Shown here: positions 42,532 to 51,295 of the stretch, one piece after another
How positions within the stretch are numbered: position 1 is the stretch's first letter
Layout of the letters: each line of letters opens with the position of its first letter
Assembly (NCBI GenBank): GCA_016719635.1
Contig: JADJYT010000009.1
Span: 101,158 to 165,157 of the forward strand
DNA: 64,000 nucleotides
Source: Sphingobacteriales bacterium
Lineage (GTDB): Bacteria; Bacteroidota; Bacteroidia; Chitinophagales; JADIYW01
Direction: 5' to 3'
Position numbers and translations under genes: made by a program
The notes under the pieces: model-generated
The model's database searches: none
What the model was told of the DNA's origin: nothing
The model's input: only the letters and a program-made list of their open reading frames with translations

Positions 42532-42605
42532 TACTTGTATATACAAATATCGGACCCTTTTGTTTAGTTAGAACGTTAAAATTACAAAAAATGTATATAC
42601 AAGTA
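42532..42605. promoter_or_regulatory. Pair of palindromic operator-like sites between YceI and SDR genes
   Basis: TTGTATATACAA at 42535-42546 is a perfect 12-bp palindrome. Its near copy (11 of 12) is at 42591-42602, and centres are 56 bp apart. The larger arms TACTTGTATATACA (42532-42545) and TGTATATACAAGTA (42592-42605) are perfect inverted repeats. The left site overlaps a GATATTTG sequence resembling the -7 box of the YceI gene, so a dimeric repressor bound there would block transcription. A MarR-type regulator would fit, but none is encoded nearby. Confidence 0.6.
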
Positions 42606-42633
42606 TGTTTTTTACATGTGTTTAGTGCATTAA

Positions 42634-42647
42634 TTGATGCAAATCAA
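42634..42647 (+). promoter_or_regulatory. FNR/CRP-type binding site upstream of the SDR gene
   Basis: TTGATGCAAATCAA is a full match to the palindrome TTGAT-N4-ATCAA used by FNR-type regulators. It lies 27 bases before the SDR start codon and directly in front of a TACCTTGA sequence that resembles a -7 box. At that position a bound regulator would more likely repress than activate. Confidence 0.45.
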
Positions 42648-42674
42648 TACCTTGAGCGCAAATTAAACAGAAAG

Positions 42675-43490
42675 ATGAAAGATTTTAAAAATAAAATTGC
42701 CGTTGTGACCGGTGCAGGATCCGGTATCGGACAGGCATTATCCGTAGAGTTGGCTAAGAAAGGCGCACAACTCATATTGTCAGATAAAAATGCAGAAACC
42801 CTGGCGGAAACAGAAAAGAAAATCAACACGTACGGAGCTGCTTGTGACACTTACGTTGTGGATGTATCGGATGAAAATGCCATTTATGATTTTGCCAGAA
42901 AGGTCCTTAAAAAACATTTCCATATAGATTTACTCTTTAATAATGCAGGTTTCGCGTTAGGAAAGATTGCCCTGAAAGATGTTAGGATGGAAGACTTTCA
43001 CAAGATCATAGATGTTAATCTCTGGGGGGTTATCAATCACACCAAAGCGTTTATTGATGTACTGCTCACAAGGCCGGAAGCCGCCATTATCAATATATCC
43101 AGTTTGTTTGGTATCATTGGCGTTGCGGATCAGGTGCCTTACTGTACGACCAAATTTGCAGTGCGGGGATTTTCCGAAGCGCTGAGGATGGAGCTTTCGG
43201 ATACGAATGTCAGGGTGCACAGCGTACATCCAGGAGGGATCAATACCAATATCTACAGAGACGCCATTCATTATGAGCGAAATCCCGACTTAGAAAAAAA
43301 ATTCCAGAAAGCATTGGAACGCACCTCACCGGAAGAAGCCGCCAGAGTGATATTGAAAGGGGTGGAGAAAAAAAACGAGCGGATACTCATCGGAGCTGAA
43401 ACCTATTTGGCCGACAGTATCGTTCGAAGTATGCCTGAAAATTATACGAAGGTGTTAAAAAAGGTGGTGACACAGGTTACAGGCAAATAA
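42675..43490 (+). CDS. Short-chain dehydrogenase/reductase
   Basis: The protein is 271 residues. AVVTGAGSGIGQALSVELAK is the TGxxxGxG cofactor loop, DLLFNNAGFALG is the NNAG motif, and IINISSLFGIIG with YCTTKFAVRGFSE supplies the catalytic Ser, Tyr and Lys (YxxxK reads YCTTK). The C-terminal part (RILIGAETYLADSIVRSMP) is typical of the SDR subgroup near acyl-CoA reductases. The substrate is unknown. The ATG at 42675 begins the fold directly; the longer frame runs back through the operator region. Confidence 0.92.
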   Translation: MKDFKNKIAVVTGAGSGIGQALSVELAKKGAQLILSDKNAETLAETEKKINTYGAACDTYVVDVSDENAIYDFARKVLKKHFHIDLLFNNAGFALGKIALKDVRMEDFHKIIDVNLWGVINHTKAFIDVLLTRPEAAIINISSLFGIIGVADQVPYCTTKFAVRGFSEALRMELSDTNVRVHSVHPGGINTNIYRDAIHYERNPDLEKKFQKALERTSPEEAARVILKGVEKKNERILIGAETYLADSIVRSMPENYTKVLKKVVTQVTGK

Positions 43491-43562
43491 ATAATGTTAT
43501 CTGGCAATCTGTGTGTTTTGTGTACAGACATCCTTACTCTTTGAACTACAATTGATACATTT

Positions 43563-43976
43563 TTATTTGAATTCCTGGATTTCATTTAGCAGGATGTTTT
43601 CCTCCTGAAGAACATATCTGGAGTCGCCAAGTGCCAGAATCGGATAAAAAACCGGAGAGAGCAAAAGCAACCCAAACCCAAAAGCAGTATCTTTTCCAAA
43701 GGCTTTTGCCAAATCAAAGCAATTGATGATGGCGGCCACCAGGCTCACAAAGGGTATCAGGTATAATATGATCCACCATCTTGGCCGTTTGACAATGTCG
43801 AGAAAGACGATGATGTTATAAATCGGAACGATGCATTCCCATCCCTGCTTTCCTGCTTTCTGATATAATTTCCAGGAACAGAAAATAAAAAAGACGATAA
43901 ATGCGAAGAAAATGAAAATGAGAATGCCTAATCCGGCAAAGAGTGCCCCGAATGAGGCCGCAGGCTGTGTATCCAT
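43563..43976 (-). CDS. DUF5684-type membrane protein
   Basis: The protein is 137 residues with about three to four helices. LGILIFIFFAFIVFFIFCSW is first, then KAGKQGWECIVPIYNIIVFL, PRWWIILYLIPFVSLVAAII and FGFGLLLLSPVFYPILALG. The GKQGWE...PIYN pattern and the terminal GDSRY are those of DUF5684 proteins. Function is unknown; such proteins are often annotated near signal peptidases. The ATG at 43976 removes an unlikely N-terminal extension. Confidence 0.8.
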   Translation of the reverse strand: MDTQPAASFGALFAGLGILIFIFFAFIVFFIFCSWKLYQKAGKQGWECIVPIYNIIVFLDIVKRPRWWIILYLIPFVSLVAAIINCFDLAKAFGKDTAFGFGLLLLSPVFYPILALGDSRYVLQEENILLNEIQEFK

Positions 43977-44056
43977 AGTTTCTGATTTTAAGACAAGATA
44001 ATGAAAACTTCTTATACAGTCAATGATGTGCATGTACTATTATTGGCTTAAAATCT

Positions 44057-44064
44057 TATTTTTG
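44057..44064 (+). promoter_or_regulatory. -7 box for prfA
   Basis: TATTTTTG is a full TAnnTTTG match that ends 30 bases before the prfA ATG, so this mRNA should have a short leader. Confidence 0.5.
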
Positions 44065-44094
44065 CTTCCCGTTTACAGGGACAATGTATAGTGT

Positions 44095-45165
44095 ATGTTA
44101 GACAAACTAGAATTGATTTATTTCCGCTACAAGGATCTGGAGACTCAGCTGAGTGACCCCGGTGTGGTGGGAGATATGCAAAAATTCAAGAAAACGTCTA
44201 AGGAGTACAAGGATCTGGAACCCATTGCAGAAGTTTACGAAAAGTATAAAAACCTGCTTTCCAATATCGACTTCAACAAACAGGTGCTGAACGAAGAGAA
44301 AGAAGCAGAGATGAGAGAGATGGCTAAGGCAGAACTGGAAGAGCAGCAGGAACTGTTGCCTAAACTCGAAGATGAAATCCGTTTTCTGCTCATTCCGAAA
44401 GATCCAGAAGATGACAAGAATGCCATACTGGAAATCCGCGCCGGAACAGGAGGCGATGAAGCAAGTATTTTTGCCGGAGACTTGCTGCGCATGTATCTGA
44501 AATATTGCGAAAACAGAGGCTGGACGACGGAGATAATGAATGAGAATGCCGGAACCGCCGGTGGATATAAAGAGGTAGTGGTGGAAGTGACAGGAGAAGG
44601 TGTCTATGGAGTATTGAAATATGAATCGGGCGTACACCGCGTACAGCGGGTTCCTGAAACCGAATCACAGGGGAGGGTGCACACATCTGCCGCTTCAGTA
44701 GCGGTTTTGCCCGAAGCGGATGAGGTGGATATCGACCTAAATATGGGGGACATCAAAAAAGACGTGTACCGTGCCAGTGGCGCCGGTGGTCAGCACGTTA
44801 ATAAAACGGAATCTGCCGTTCGTCTGACGCATATACCTACCGGAATCATTGCAGAGTGTCAGGATGGTCGTTCACAGCATAAAAATTATGAGAGTGCCTT
44901 AAAGGTATTGCGTACCCGTTTGTATGAAAAGGCATTGAATGAACACAATGAGGCGATAGCCAAACAACGAAAAACGCTTGTTTCCACCGGTGACAGAAGC
45001 GCAAAAATAAGAACGTACAACTATCCGCAGGGCCGTGTGACCGACCACAGGATCAACCTGACGCTGTATAACTTAGGAGAAATCATGAATGGCGACCTGC
45101 AGGATATCATCGATAAACTTAACTTCGAAGAGAATGCCGAGAAGCTGAAAGTGGGCGGCTTATAA
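44095..45165 (+). CDS. prfA: Peptide chain release factor 1
   Basis: The protein is 356 residues and reads UAA and UAG stop codons. The GGQ motif is in YRASGAGGQHVNKTESAVRL, and the PxT stop-recognition motif is in RVPETESQGRVHTS (PET, where the E. coli protein has PAT). An N-terminal helical domain with many Glu and Lys precedes them, and the end is GDLQDIIDKLNF. It converges with recO, with two bases between stops and no visible terminator. Confidence 0.96.
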   Translation: MLDKLELIYFRYKDLETQLSDPGVVGDMQKFKKTSKEYKDLEPIAEVYEKYKNLLSNIDFNKQVLNEEKEAEMREMAKAELEEQQELLPKLEDEIRFLLIPKDPEDDKNAILEIRAGTGGDEASIFAGDLLRMYLKYCENRGWTTEIMNENAGTAGGYKEVVVEVTGEGVYGVLKYESGVHRVQRVPETESQGRVHTSAASVAVLPEADEVDIDLNMGDIKKDVYRASGAGGQHVNKTESAVRLTHIPTGIIAECQDGRSQHKNYESALKVLRTRLYEKALNEHNEAIAKQRKTLVSTGDRSAKIRTYNYPQGRVTDHRINLTLYNLGEIMNGDLQDIIDKLNFEENAEKLKVGGL

Positions 45166-45167
45166 AA

Positions 45168-45890
45168 TCAACCCAAAATTTCGCTTAGGATTACCGGTGA
45201 TTTCAAATCCGTAAAATCGGCTATGTGCCAGCGAAAATACAACAGTAATTTTCCCAGTAATACCTTGCGTTCGGCGTTTGTCAGTTTCAGCTCATTCTTT
45301 TCATAATAGACAGCCATCATCTTTTTGAGCATGGCGGTTTCCTGAATGCTCAGCGATTGCTGTGCCGAAGCGAACGTATCCTCAAATCGGCCGCTTTCCA
45401 GGTTAAAATAGGCACCGTTCAGTATGTTGTGCAGGGAAGGTTCAAATCCTAAAATACTGGCCGTTTCCAGCAGAAAAAACAAGGGTTTGTTCTCTACCAG
45501 GGTAGTTTGCTTGTCCAGCTCTGTAAGAAAAAACGTCAGATAATCATAGAGCCGTTCATTCACTTCCTGTTCTTTGATGCATTTTGAAACCAATTCAATG
45601 CAAAAAACGGCTATGCTTTGTTTGTTGAAATCCTGATGGAGCTCTTTGTAAATGTAGTTGACGGAGTATTCTTTGATGCGATGGAGATTGCGTTGTTCTT
45701 TCAGGAAGATTTCGAGATTTAAGATATTCAGGGGCTGAATCAGATTGCCCTTCTGTTTGTTTCTAGAACTGCGAATACCCTGAATGATGAAGCTTAACAG
45801 GCCGTATTTTTTAGTGAATAGTTTTGCAATGATACTCGTCTCGGAATATTTGGTGGTTTTGAGTACGATTCCCTGTGTTTTATCGAGCAT
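45168..45890 (-). CDS. recO: DNA repair protein RecO
   Basis: The protein is 240 residues. TQGIVLKTTKYSETSIIAKL starts the N-terminal OB fold, and the C-terminal helical domain includes FFLLETASILGFEPSLHN and YFNLESGRFED. The four-Cys zinc site found in many RecO proteins is not present. With RecR (19270-19890) it helps RecA displace SSB at single-strand gaps. Confidence 0.93.
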   Translation of the reverse strand: MLDKTQGIVLKTTKYSETSIIAKLFTKKYGLLSFIIQGIRSSRNKQKGNLIQPLNILNLEIFLKEQRNLHRIKEYSVNYIYKELHQDFNKQSIAVFCIELVSKCIKEQEVNERLYDYLTFFLTELDKQTTLVENKPLFFLLETASILGFEPSLHNILNGAYFNLESGRFEDTFASAQQSLSIQETAMLKKMMAVYYEKNELKLTNAERKVLLGKLLLYFRWHIADFTDLKSPVILSEILG

Positions 45891-46013
45891 TCTTTGAACT
45901 GTTTATTTCCTGATTAAGACACTAATGCACCATGTCCCTATTCATTTTTTATCAAAAATAGGTGTTAATTATGATTAAATATATCTACCTTTATAACAGA
46001 TAATTTTAAGTAG

Positions 46014-46232
46014 ATGAAAAAATTAAGATTATATATCGTCTTTTTTCTGTTTGTATTGATGGGAACGACATCCTGTACCACTTATTATTGCGAATGCAAA
46101 ACCAGATTGGGTATCATAGTGGATGTTACACCTATAAAATCCTTAGGTAAATTAGGAGCAACAAGTGTTTGTGACTCTTATCAGGAACAGAACAACAGAA
46201 ACGGAGCTGATCAGGTGTGTACCATAAGATAA
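46014..46232 (+). CDS. Small Cys-rich lipoprotein
   Basis: The protein is 72 residues. The N-terminus (LYIVFFLFVLMGTTSC) is a lipoprotein signal with the acylated Cys at position 21. The short mature part has four more Cys (TTYYCECKT, SVCDSY and a Cys near the end), which could form two disulfides. I do not recognise it. A TACCTTTA sequence about 30 bases upstream resembles a -7 box. Confidence 0.65.
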   Translation: MKKLRLYIVFFLFVLMGTTSCTTYYCECKTRLGIIVDVTPIKSLGKLGATSVCDSYQEQNNRNGADQVCTIR

Positions 46233-46234
46233 AC

Positions 46235-46618
46235 TTAAACCCAACCCTTTTCCCTGTAAAGGCTGTATCCTTCTGCCAACGCTTCACTTATATGGCGGAG
46301 TAGATTCTTATCTGTTCTTTTGACATGAAAACACGATTTCCCTTTCAAAATTCTCAATAAATCGGGATGTATAACTTTTTTCAGTTTCTCCGGTTCCGAG
46401 TAAACTGGCATGAAATAAAATCCGACATAGCTGCTTTGGATAATCAGGGCGGCAAAAGCCATTTCATTTCGTTTCTTACCGAAAGCCTCCAGTTCTTTTT
46501 CGCTCCACAACTCATACCGTGATTCAAAATCCATACGTGCTGATATAGAGCCTTTCTCATAGTTCTTCAATAAAGGTTTCAGTTGGTCAAAAATTTCTTT
46601 TAATTCGTCCGCTTTCAT
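46235..46618 (-). CDS. DUF1801 domain protein
   Basis: The protein is 127 residues with no signal peptide. YVGFYFMPVYSEPEKLKKVI and LLRILKGKSCFHVKRTD match the DUF1801 (YdhG-like) fold, with the typical GxYFMP and LKGKSCF parts. The role is unknown. It ends two bases from the small lipoprotein's stop, and 34 bases separate it from the peptidase gene upstream. Confidence 0.8.
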   Translation of the reverse strand: MKADELKEIFDQLKPLLKNYEKGSISARMDFESRYELWSEKELEAFGKKRNEMAFAALIIQSSYVGFYFMPVYSEPEKLKKVIHPDLLRILKGKSCFHVKRTDKNLLRHISEALAEGYSLYREKGWV

Positions 46619-46652
46619 AGACTCTGAGCATTAATTAGCAGTTGATGCAGGT

Positions 46653-47942
46653 TTAAGAATTCATCAGATCCTCAATTTCATCCGCCTCAACGGGAATATC
46701 GTGCATTAAATCCAATATCCCATTCTCGGTAATCAGGATATCATTTTCGAGGCGGATACCGATCTTCTCTTCCGGTATGTAAATACCAGGCTCACAGGTG
46801 AATACATTTCCCACCTGCATAGGGGCATACCGGTCACCGATATCATGTACGTCAATTCCCAAAAAATGGGATGTGCCATGCATGAAATATTTTTTGAACA
46901 ATGGATTCTCAGGGTCTTGTTTCGATACCTCCGCTTTATTCAGTAAGCCCAGTCCGATAAGTTCGCTTTCCATGATTTTACCTACTTCCTTGTTGTAATC
47001 CGCTAAGACAACGCCGGGTTTCAGCATGGTTTTTGCCTCATTCATTACATTCAGCACGGCATTGTAGATTTCTTTTTGTCGTTTGGTAAATCTGCCGTTT
47101 ACTGGAATGGTGCGGGTCAGGTCAGAAGCATAATTGGCATATTCTGAACCAAAATCCATCAGTACCAGTTCGCCGTCGTTGCAAGGCCGGTTGTTTTCAA
47201 TATAATGCAGCACACAGGCGTTGTAACCGCTGGCAATGATGGGCGTGTAGGCATGTCCGTTGGCTCGCTGGCGGATAAATTCATGGATGATTTCGGCTTC
47301 CACTTCATATTCCATGACTCCCGGTTTCATGAATTTCAATACCCGGGTGAAAGCGTCACGGGTAATTTCGCAGGCTTTCCGGATGAGTTCTACCTCTATA
47401 GGATGCTTGATACTGCGCAGCTTAGACATGATAGGCCCCAAACGCTTGATTTCATGTGCCGGGTAACTGTATTTTAAGTCATTGGCAAAACGGATGTCCT
47501 TATAGGGTACCGGGTTGTCCGCACGGTCATTTTCATTAATGTTGATATACACCTTATCGCAATGCGCCATCAATCCCTTGAGTGCAGACTCAAAACTTTC
47601 TTCCCAAAATATTTGCCGGATACCGGAAGCCTCCTTCGCTTCCTCCATCGTATATTTGTGTCCTTCCCATACGGCAATGTATTCATTGGTTTTTCGCAAA
47701 AATAAAACCTCCCGATATATCGGGTTCGGACAATCAGGATACAGAATCAGGATAGTCTTTTCCTGGTCGATGCCCGAGAGCCAGAATAAATCCGGATTCT
47801 GACGAAAAACATAGGACTGGTCGGCACTGCGCGGCATTTCATCGCTTGCCAATAAGATGGCCATGGAATTTGACGGCAGTTCTGCAGTCAGCTTTTTTCT
47901 GTTGTCAATGAACAGTTGAGCGTCAATCGGTAAATACTTCAT
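46653..47942 (-). CDS. M24B metallopeptidase (Xaa-Pro aminopeptidase type)
   Basis: The protein is 429 residues. An aminopeptidase-P N-terminal domain (LPSNSMAILLASDEMPRSAD, FWLSGIDQEKTILIL) precedes the pita-bread catalytic domain. Metal ligands are visible in LVLMDFGSEYANYASDLTRT (two Asp), MHGTSHFLGIDVHDIGD (His), VFTCEPGIYIPEE (Glu) and IRLENDILIT (Glu). It should remove N-terminal residues before proline. The ATG at 47942 is preferred because the longer frame begins inside the promoter box. Confidence 0.92.
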   Translation of the reverse strand: MKYLPIDAQLFIDNRKKLTAELPSNSMAILLASDEMPRSADQSYVFRQNPDLFWLSGIDQEKTILILYPDCPNPIYREVLFLRKTNEYIAVWEGHKYTMEEAKEASGIRQIFWEESFESALKGLMAHCDKVYININENDRADNPVPYKDIRFANDLKYSYPAHEIKRLGPIMSKLRSIKHPIEVELIRKACEITRDAFTRVLKFMKPGVMEYEVEAEIIHEFIRQRANGHAYTPIIASGYNACVLHYIENNRPCNDGELVLMDFGSEYANYASDLTRTIPVNGRFTKRQKEIYNAVLNVMNEAKTMLKPGVVLADYNKEVGKIMESELIGLGLLNKAEVSKQDPENPLFKKYFMHGTSHFLGIDVHDIGDRYAPMQVGNVFTCEPGIYIPEEKIGIRLENDILITENGILDLMHDIPVEADEIEDLMNS

Positions 47943-47993
47943 CTGTTTAGATTTGTTTAAAATAAGTGTGCTGTATGGCACAATTCTTACGGA

Positions 47994-48001
47994 CAAAGGT
48001 A
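47994..48001 (-). promoter_or_regulatory. -7 box for the M24B peptidase gene
   Basis: The minus strand reads TACCTTTG, a full TAnnTTTG match, 51 bases before the ATG at 47942. It excludes the alternative TTG start at 47996. Confidence 0.5.
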
Positions 48002-48089
48002 AAATATTTTGTCATCAAAATGACAGATGAGTCAGAATAGCTGACGCGGGAAATCTGCTCTGCAAATAAATGAGGAACAGGTTCAGTAA

Positions 48090-48746
48090 CTATGCCCTTG
48101 CCAATTGTTTATTCAGTTCTTTCAGATGTTTTTTAACTTCCTCATTCTTCACCTTCAGCGCATTGGCCCTGCGCAGGTATTCTTTAGCTACCTTTATCTC
48201 CCTGCGCTGAGCATAGATGGAGCAGATTTGTATGTAAGCAGTTGCCAGATTATCATCATCAGGAACGCCTTTCTGGATTGCAATCTTAAGATTCTTCAAA
48301 GCTTCCTTATTATCTCCCTTTTGCAAAGCAATTCCACCCAGTTGGAGGTAGGAGACACCTTCCTGTGAGGTGCCAAGCATATCGCTTTTGTTGGCAAGGC
48401 TCTTTCGGATATTGGCCTCGGCAGCATCCAGATTCTGATTCGCCATATCAAAATTTGACTGCAGCATGTAATATCCCTGTCGAACCGGTTTGATTAATAA
48501 ATTGGGGAATTTAATCCACGACATGGCTTCTTTTGCGCCTTCTATGTCACCGGCCTCCACCTTCTTTTGCAGATAGCGCATAGGACCGATAAAAATATCA
48601 AATAAGATGACACTGATAGAAGCGATATACAGCATTATAGACCATTGCCATCCTTTATGGACAAAAATATGCAGTAATATTCCAATGACTAAAACAACAA
48701 AGGCAGCATAAAATCGATACTTGACATATAATTTCCCGAAATCCAT
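48090..48746 (-). CDS. Membrane-anchored TPR protein
   Basis: The protein is 218 residues. Two N-terminal helices (FYAAFVVLVIGILLHIFVH and WSIMLYIASISVILFDIFIG) are followed by TPR-type helical pairs: ANQNLDAAEANIRKSLANKS, YLQLGGIALQKGDNKEALKN and AYIQICSIYAQRREIKVAKE. It probably serves as a scaffold at the inner membrane. It has its own promoter, located right after the DUF5686 gene. Confidence 0.82.
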   Translation of the reverse strand: MDFGKLYVKYRFYAAFVVLVIGILLHIFVHKGWQWSIMLYIASISVILFDIFIGPMRYLQKKVEAGDIEGAKEAMSWIKFPNLLIKPVRQGYYMLQSNFDMANQNLDAAEANIRKSLANKSDMLGTSQEGVSYLQLGGIALQKGDNKEALKNLKIAIQKGVPDDDNLATAYIQICSIYAQRREIKVAKEYLRRANALKVKNEEVKKHLKELNKQLARA

Positions 48747-48763
48747 AATATAAAATTGAGATG

Positions 48764-48795
48764 CAAAAATAGTTTATTTAGTGTCAAGATGCAAA
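48764..48795 (-). promoter_or_regulatory. Full Bacteroidota promoter for the TPR gene
   Basis: On the minus strand TTTG (48795-48792) is separated by 20 bases from TATTTTTG (48771-48764). The ATG is 17 bases further on. It begins at the end of the DUF5686 gene. Confidence 0.7.
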
Positions 48796-48797
48796 CA

Positions 48798-51269
48798 CTA
48801 AAATCTCGGGTAGAAGCTCAGCGTCCATCGGAATTTGGTAATTCCGGGTTTGTCAAGCTGAGTAAGCCTCCAGCTAAAGTCGACACGTACCAGTTTCAGG
48901 ATATTTTCAATACCAAAACCCATCTCTGCATAAAAACCGTTTAATCCCGTTACACCTGCCGGCAGGTCGCTGAACGTGCCTGCTTTCTTATTATAAGAAC
49001 TCAGCGCCATTTTAGTGGTAAATATTTCCCGTAATCCCAGTTTTCTCCATCCTGGAATTTTATTAAAGAAAAATCCATCGAAATGATGTTCAATAAAGAG
49101 GGTCAGCGACTGGTCGGCTACATACTCCAGGTCGTCCATGTTTTGGAATCTCTTTGCATCTAACAGAAAGGCCTTGTTACCTCCGGGATGTATGGTCAGA
49201 AGAGGGTAAGGAGCCATCCCAAATATTTTGCTGGCGTTCAGCTGTATTTTGGTGTATCCGATGGGAGAAGGTAACCGCTCTTCAATTAAGAGGTCGATTT
49301 TCTGATAATTGAAATCGCTGCCTAATTTTTTGAAACTGAACGAAAAGTCAAGATAGATACGGGGAAGGTTACCCTTCAGGAATAATTTCTGACGTTCAGT
49401 TTGAAGGAATTTTGCCCCCGGAGTGGCGGTAAAGTTGATATTCGGTGCAAAGATTTTAAATGTTCGGATAGTATCTTTTATACCCCATTCACTTGTTTTG
49501 ACGAATTCGACACTTCCGGGAAGTGTCTGGTACATTTTAAGGTTAAGGGAGAGATTGGTCGAGATATCTGGCCTCCATTCTCTGTAATAATATAATTTTG
49601 CATCTTTCAGATAGACTAAATCTGATATGGCTCTTGTTCTCAATGCAGAGGTGTAGATGTAGTCAAAATCCATATTGGTTCCGTTAACGGACAGACGCTG
49701 ATAATCATCCTTGAAGGATGCTCCTATCGTGTGATTGATGCTCTTCTTATCCGGCAGAAAGTAAGCAAATTCCACACCGTATTTAAAGCGTTTGTCTTTG
49801 ATTCCGTAAGCGCCGTAAACTTTAAAGTTTACCCATTTGTTCAGCCGCCAGTTGTTTTTAATATTGACTCTGATTCGGACTTTTTCAAGCTCATTTAAAC
49901 TGACGAATTGGTAGAGGCTCCCGTAGTCAAGCGTTTTGGTCTTGTAATACCCGCTTACAAAAAAACTTCCAACCCTTGAAATGACTTTATAGAATTTGGT
50001 GCTTTTCAGAGAGTCAATCAGAAAATAGACTTTCGCCTCCGGCTGACTGAGTGAATCGTGACGTTGGGCTACCCAGAAAGAATCGGTCTTTTTTCGATGG
50101 TCCTTCATGGTAAACGCATCCGGTTGTCCTAATATGCTGTCTGCTATAGGTTCGTCAACAATAATGTTTTTACGGTGCAGATAACGGGCTATCCGGACGG
50201 TCTTGGCTTTCTTACGTTTGGTGATTCCAACGTCCGTACTGCGTTCCTCTTCATTCTTAAACCAACCTTTACCGGTATTCTCAAAGCCTTGTTTAAGATG
50301 AAAATCATTGATAAAGTTGACATTGGACCGTTTGTCGATTCCCAATTCAATTTTTTGGATGGCAAACGAAGAATCCCGAATGGTAGCCTTTCCGTTAAAC
50401 AATAAATCAGATTTGCTTTTGGGAACAAAGGCTAAATTGTAAAGCCAGACACTATCGGCGCCTTTGGTGCTGTCTATCAGGTAATAATTGTATAATGCCA
50501 ATCCGCCATCAGCAAACGGCAGTAAAAAGGTTTTGCCGTTAAGCTGTGCCTGGTTGCCATATATTTCTATATCATCAAAAATCACATCCAGCAATTCAGA
50601 AAACCGTAATTGTTCAATTCCGGATATTTTGGTGGCTTTCAGTACGTTCTTGTTCTTTTTGGGGTCTTTGTTGAAATAATGGTCTGTCAGTGTTTCCTTT
50701 AATATCAGCGGCACAAACTTCGTCCCATCAGAAGTGCTGTCCTGGTTTTCTAATATGAAACGGAATGGTTTGAAAATTTTCTTGGTGGTGATCTTACTGC
50801 TGATATTATATAAAGACGCGACTGTTTTTAGATATTCTTCATAACTGTACGTATCGTATGATTTCGGCTTGTTCTCATCCTTGTGCCGCACCACATTCCT
50901 GAAAATACGGATAGCTACCGTATCTTTTGGTATCCTGTTGCGCTTGGCCTTTACTGTAAATTCTTCCAGCATAAAGCTTTCCAGATGCATTTTTACTACA
51001 ATCGAATCTTTTTTAAAGAACCGTTTCTTTAAGGATTCGTTTTTATAGCCCAAATAGGAAAAGATAACGGAGTCGGTTTTGGCATTGACCATGAAAGAAA
51101 ACCGTCCGCTGTCATCGGTGGTGCCACCCATGCTGGAGCCTACGCTGTAATTTACGTAAGGCATAGGTTCTTTCGACTTTGCATCAATAACAATCCCTCT
51201 CAGTTCAAACTGCCCGAATGCATAACAGGAAACTATTAGGAAGAATATGGATAGGATGGTTTTTCGCAC
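48798..51269 (-). CDS. DUF5686 outer-membrane protein with CarboxypepD-reg domain
   Basis: The protein is about 823 residues. A signal peptide (KTILSIFFLIVSCYAFGQ) is followed by a carboxypeptidase-regulatory-like domain (ELRGIVIDAKSKEPMPYVNY, FSYLGYKNESLKKRF). The rest is the DUF5686 region with many alternating beta strands, ending in an aromatic (LSFYPRF) as outer-membrane barrels do. The function is unknown, though the layout resembles TonB-dependent receptor relatives. A TTG start at 51290 overlaps the promoter box, so I place the start at the GTG 51269, where the signal peptide begins. Confidence 0.85.
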   Translation of the reverse strand: MRKTILSIFFLIVSCYAFGQFELRGIVIDAKSKEPMPYVNYSVGSSMGGTTDDSGRFSFMVNAKTDSVIFSYLGYKNESLKKRFFKKDSIVVKMHLESFMLEEFTVKAKRNRIPKDTVAIRIFRNVVRHKDENKPKSYDTYSYEEYLKTVASLYNISSKITTKKIFKPFRFILENQDSTSDGTKFVPLILKETLTDHYFNKDPKKNKNVLKATKISGIEQLRFSELLDVIFDDIEIYGNQAQLNGKTFLLPFADGGLALYNYYLIDSTKGADSVWLYNLAFVPKSKSDLLFNGKATIRDSSFAIQKIELGIDKRSNVNFINDFHLKQGFENTGKGWFKNEEERSTDVGITKRKKAKTVRIARYLHRKNIIVDEPIADSILGQPDAFTMKDHRKKTDSFWVAQRHDSLSQPEAKVYFLIDSLKSTKFYKVISRVGSFFVSGYYKTKTLDYGSLYQFVSLNELEKVRIRVNIKNNWRLNKWVNFKVYGAYGIKDKRFKYGVEFAYFLPDKKSINHTIGASFKDDYQRLSVNGTNMDFDYIYTSALRTRAISDLVYLKDAKLYYYREWRPDISTNLSLNLKMYQTLPGSVEFVKTSEWGIKDTIRTFKIFAPNINFTATPGAKFLQTERQKLFLKGNLPRIYLDFSFSFKKLGSDFNYQKIDLLIEERLPSPIGYTKIQLNASKIFGMAPYPLLTIHPGGNKAFLLDAKRFQNMDDLEYVADQSLTLFIEHHFDGFFFNKIPGWRKLGLREIFTTKMALSSYNKKAGTFSDLPAGVTGLNGFYAEMGFGIENILKLVRVDFSWRLTQLDKPGITKFRWTLSFYPRF

Positions 51270-51287
51270 GAGAAGAATAATAACGAA

Positions 51288-51295
51288 CAAAAGTA
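51288..51295 (-). promoter_or_regulatory. -7 box for the DUF5686 gene
   Basis: The minus strand reads TACTTTTG, a full TAnnTTTG match, 18 bases before the preferred GTG start. Confidence 0.55.
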
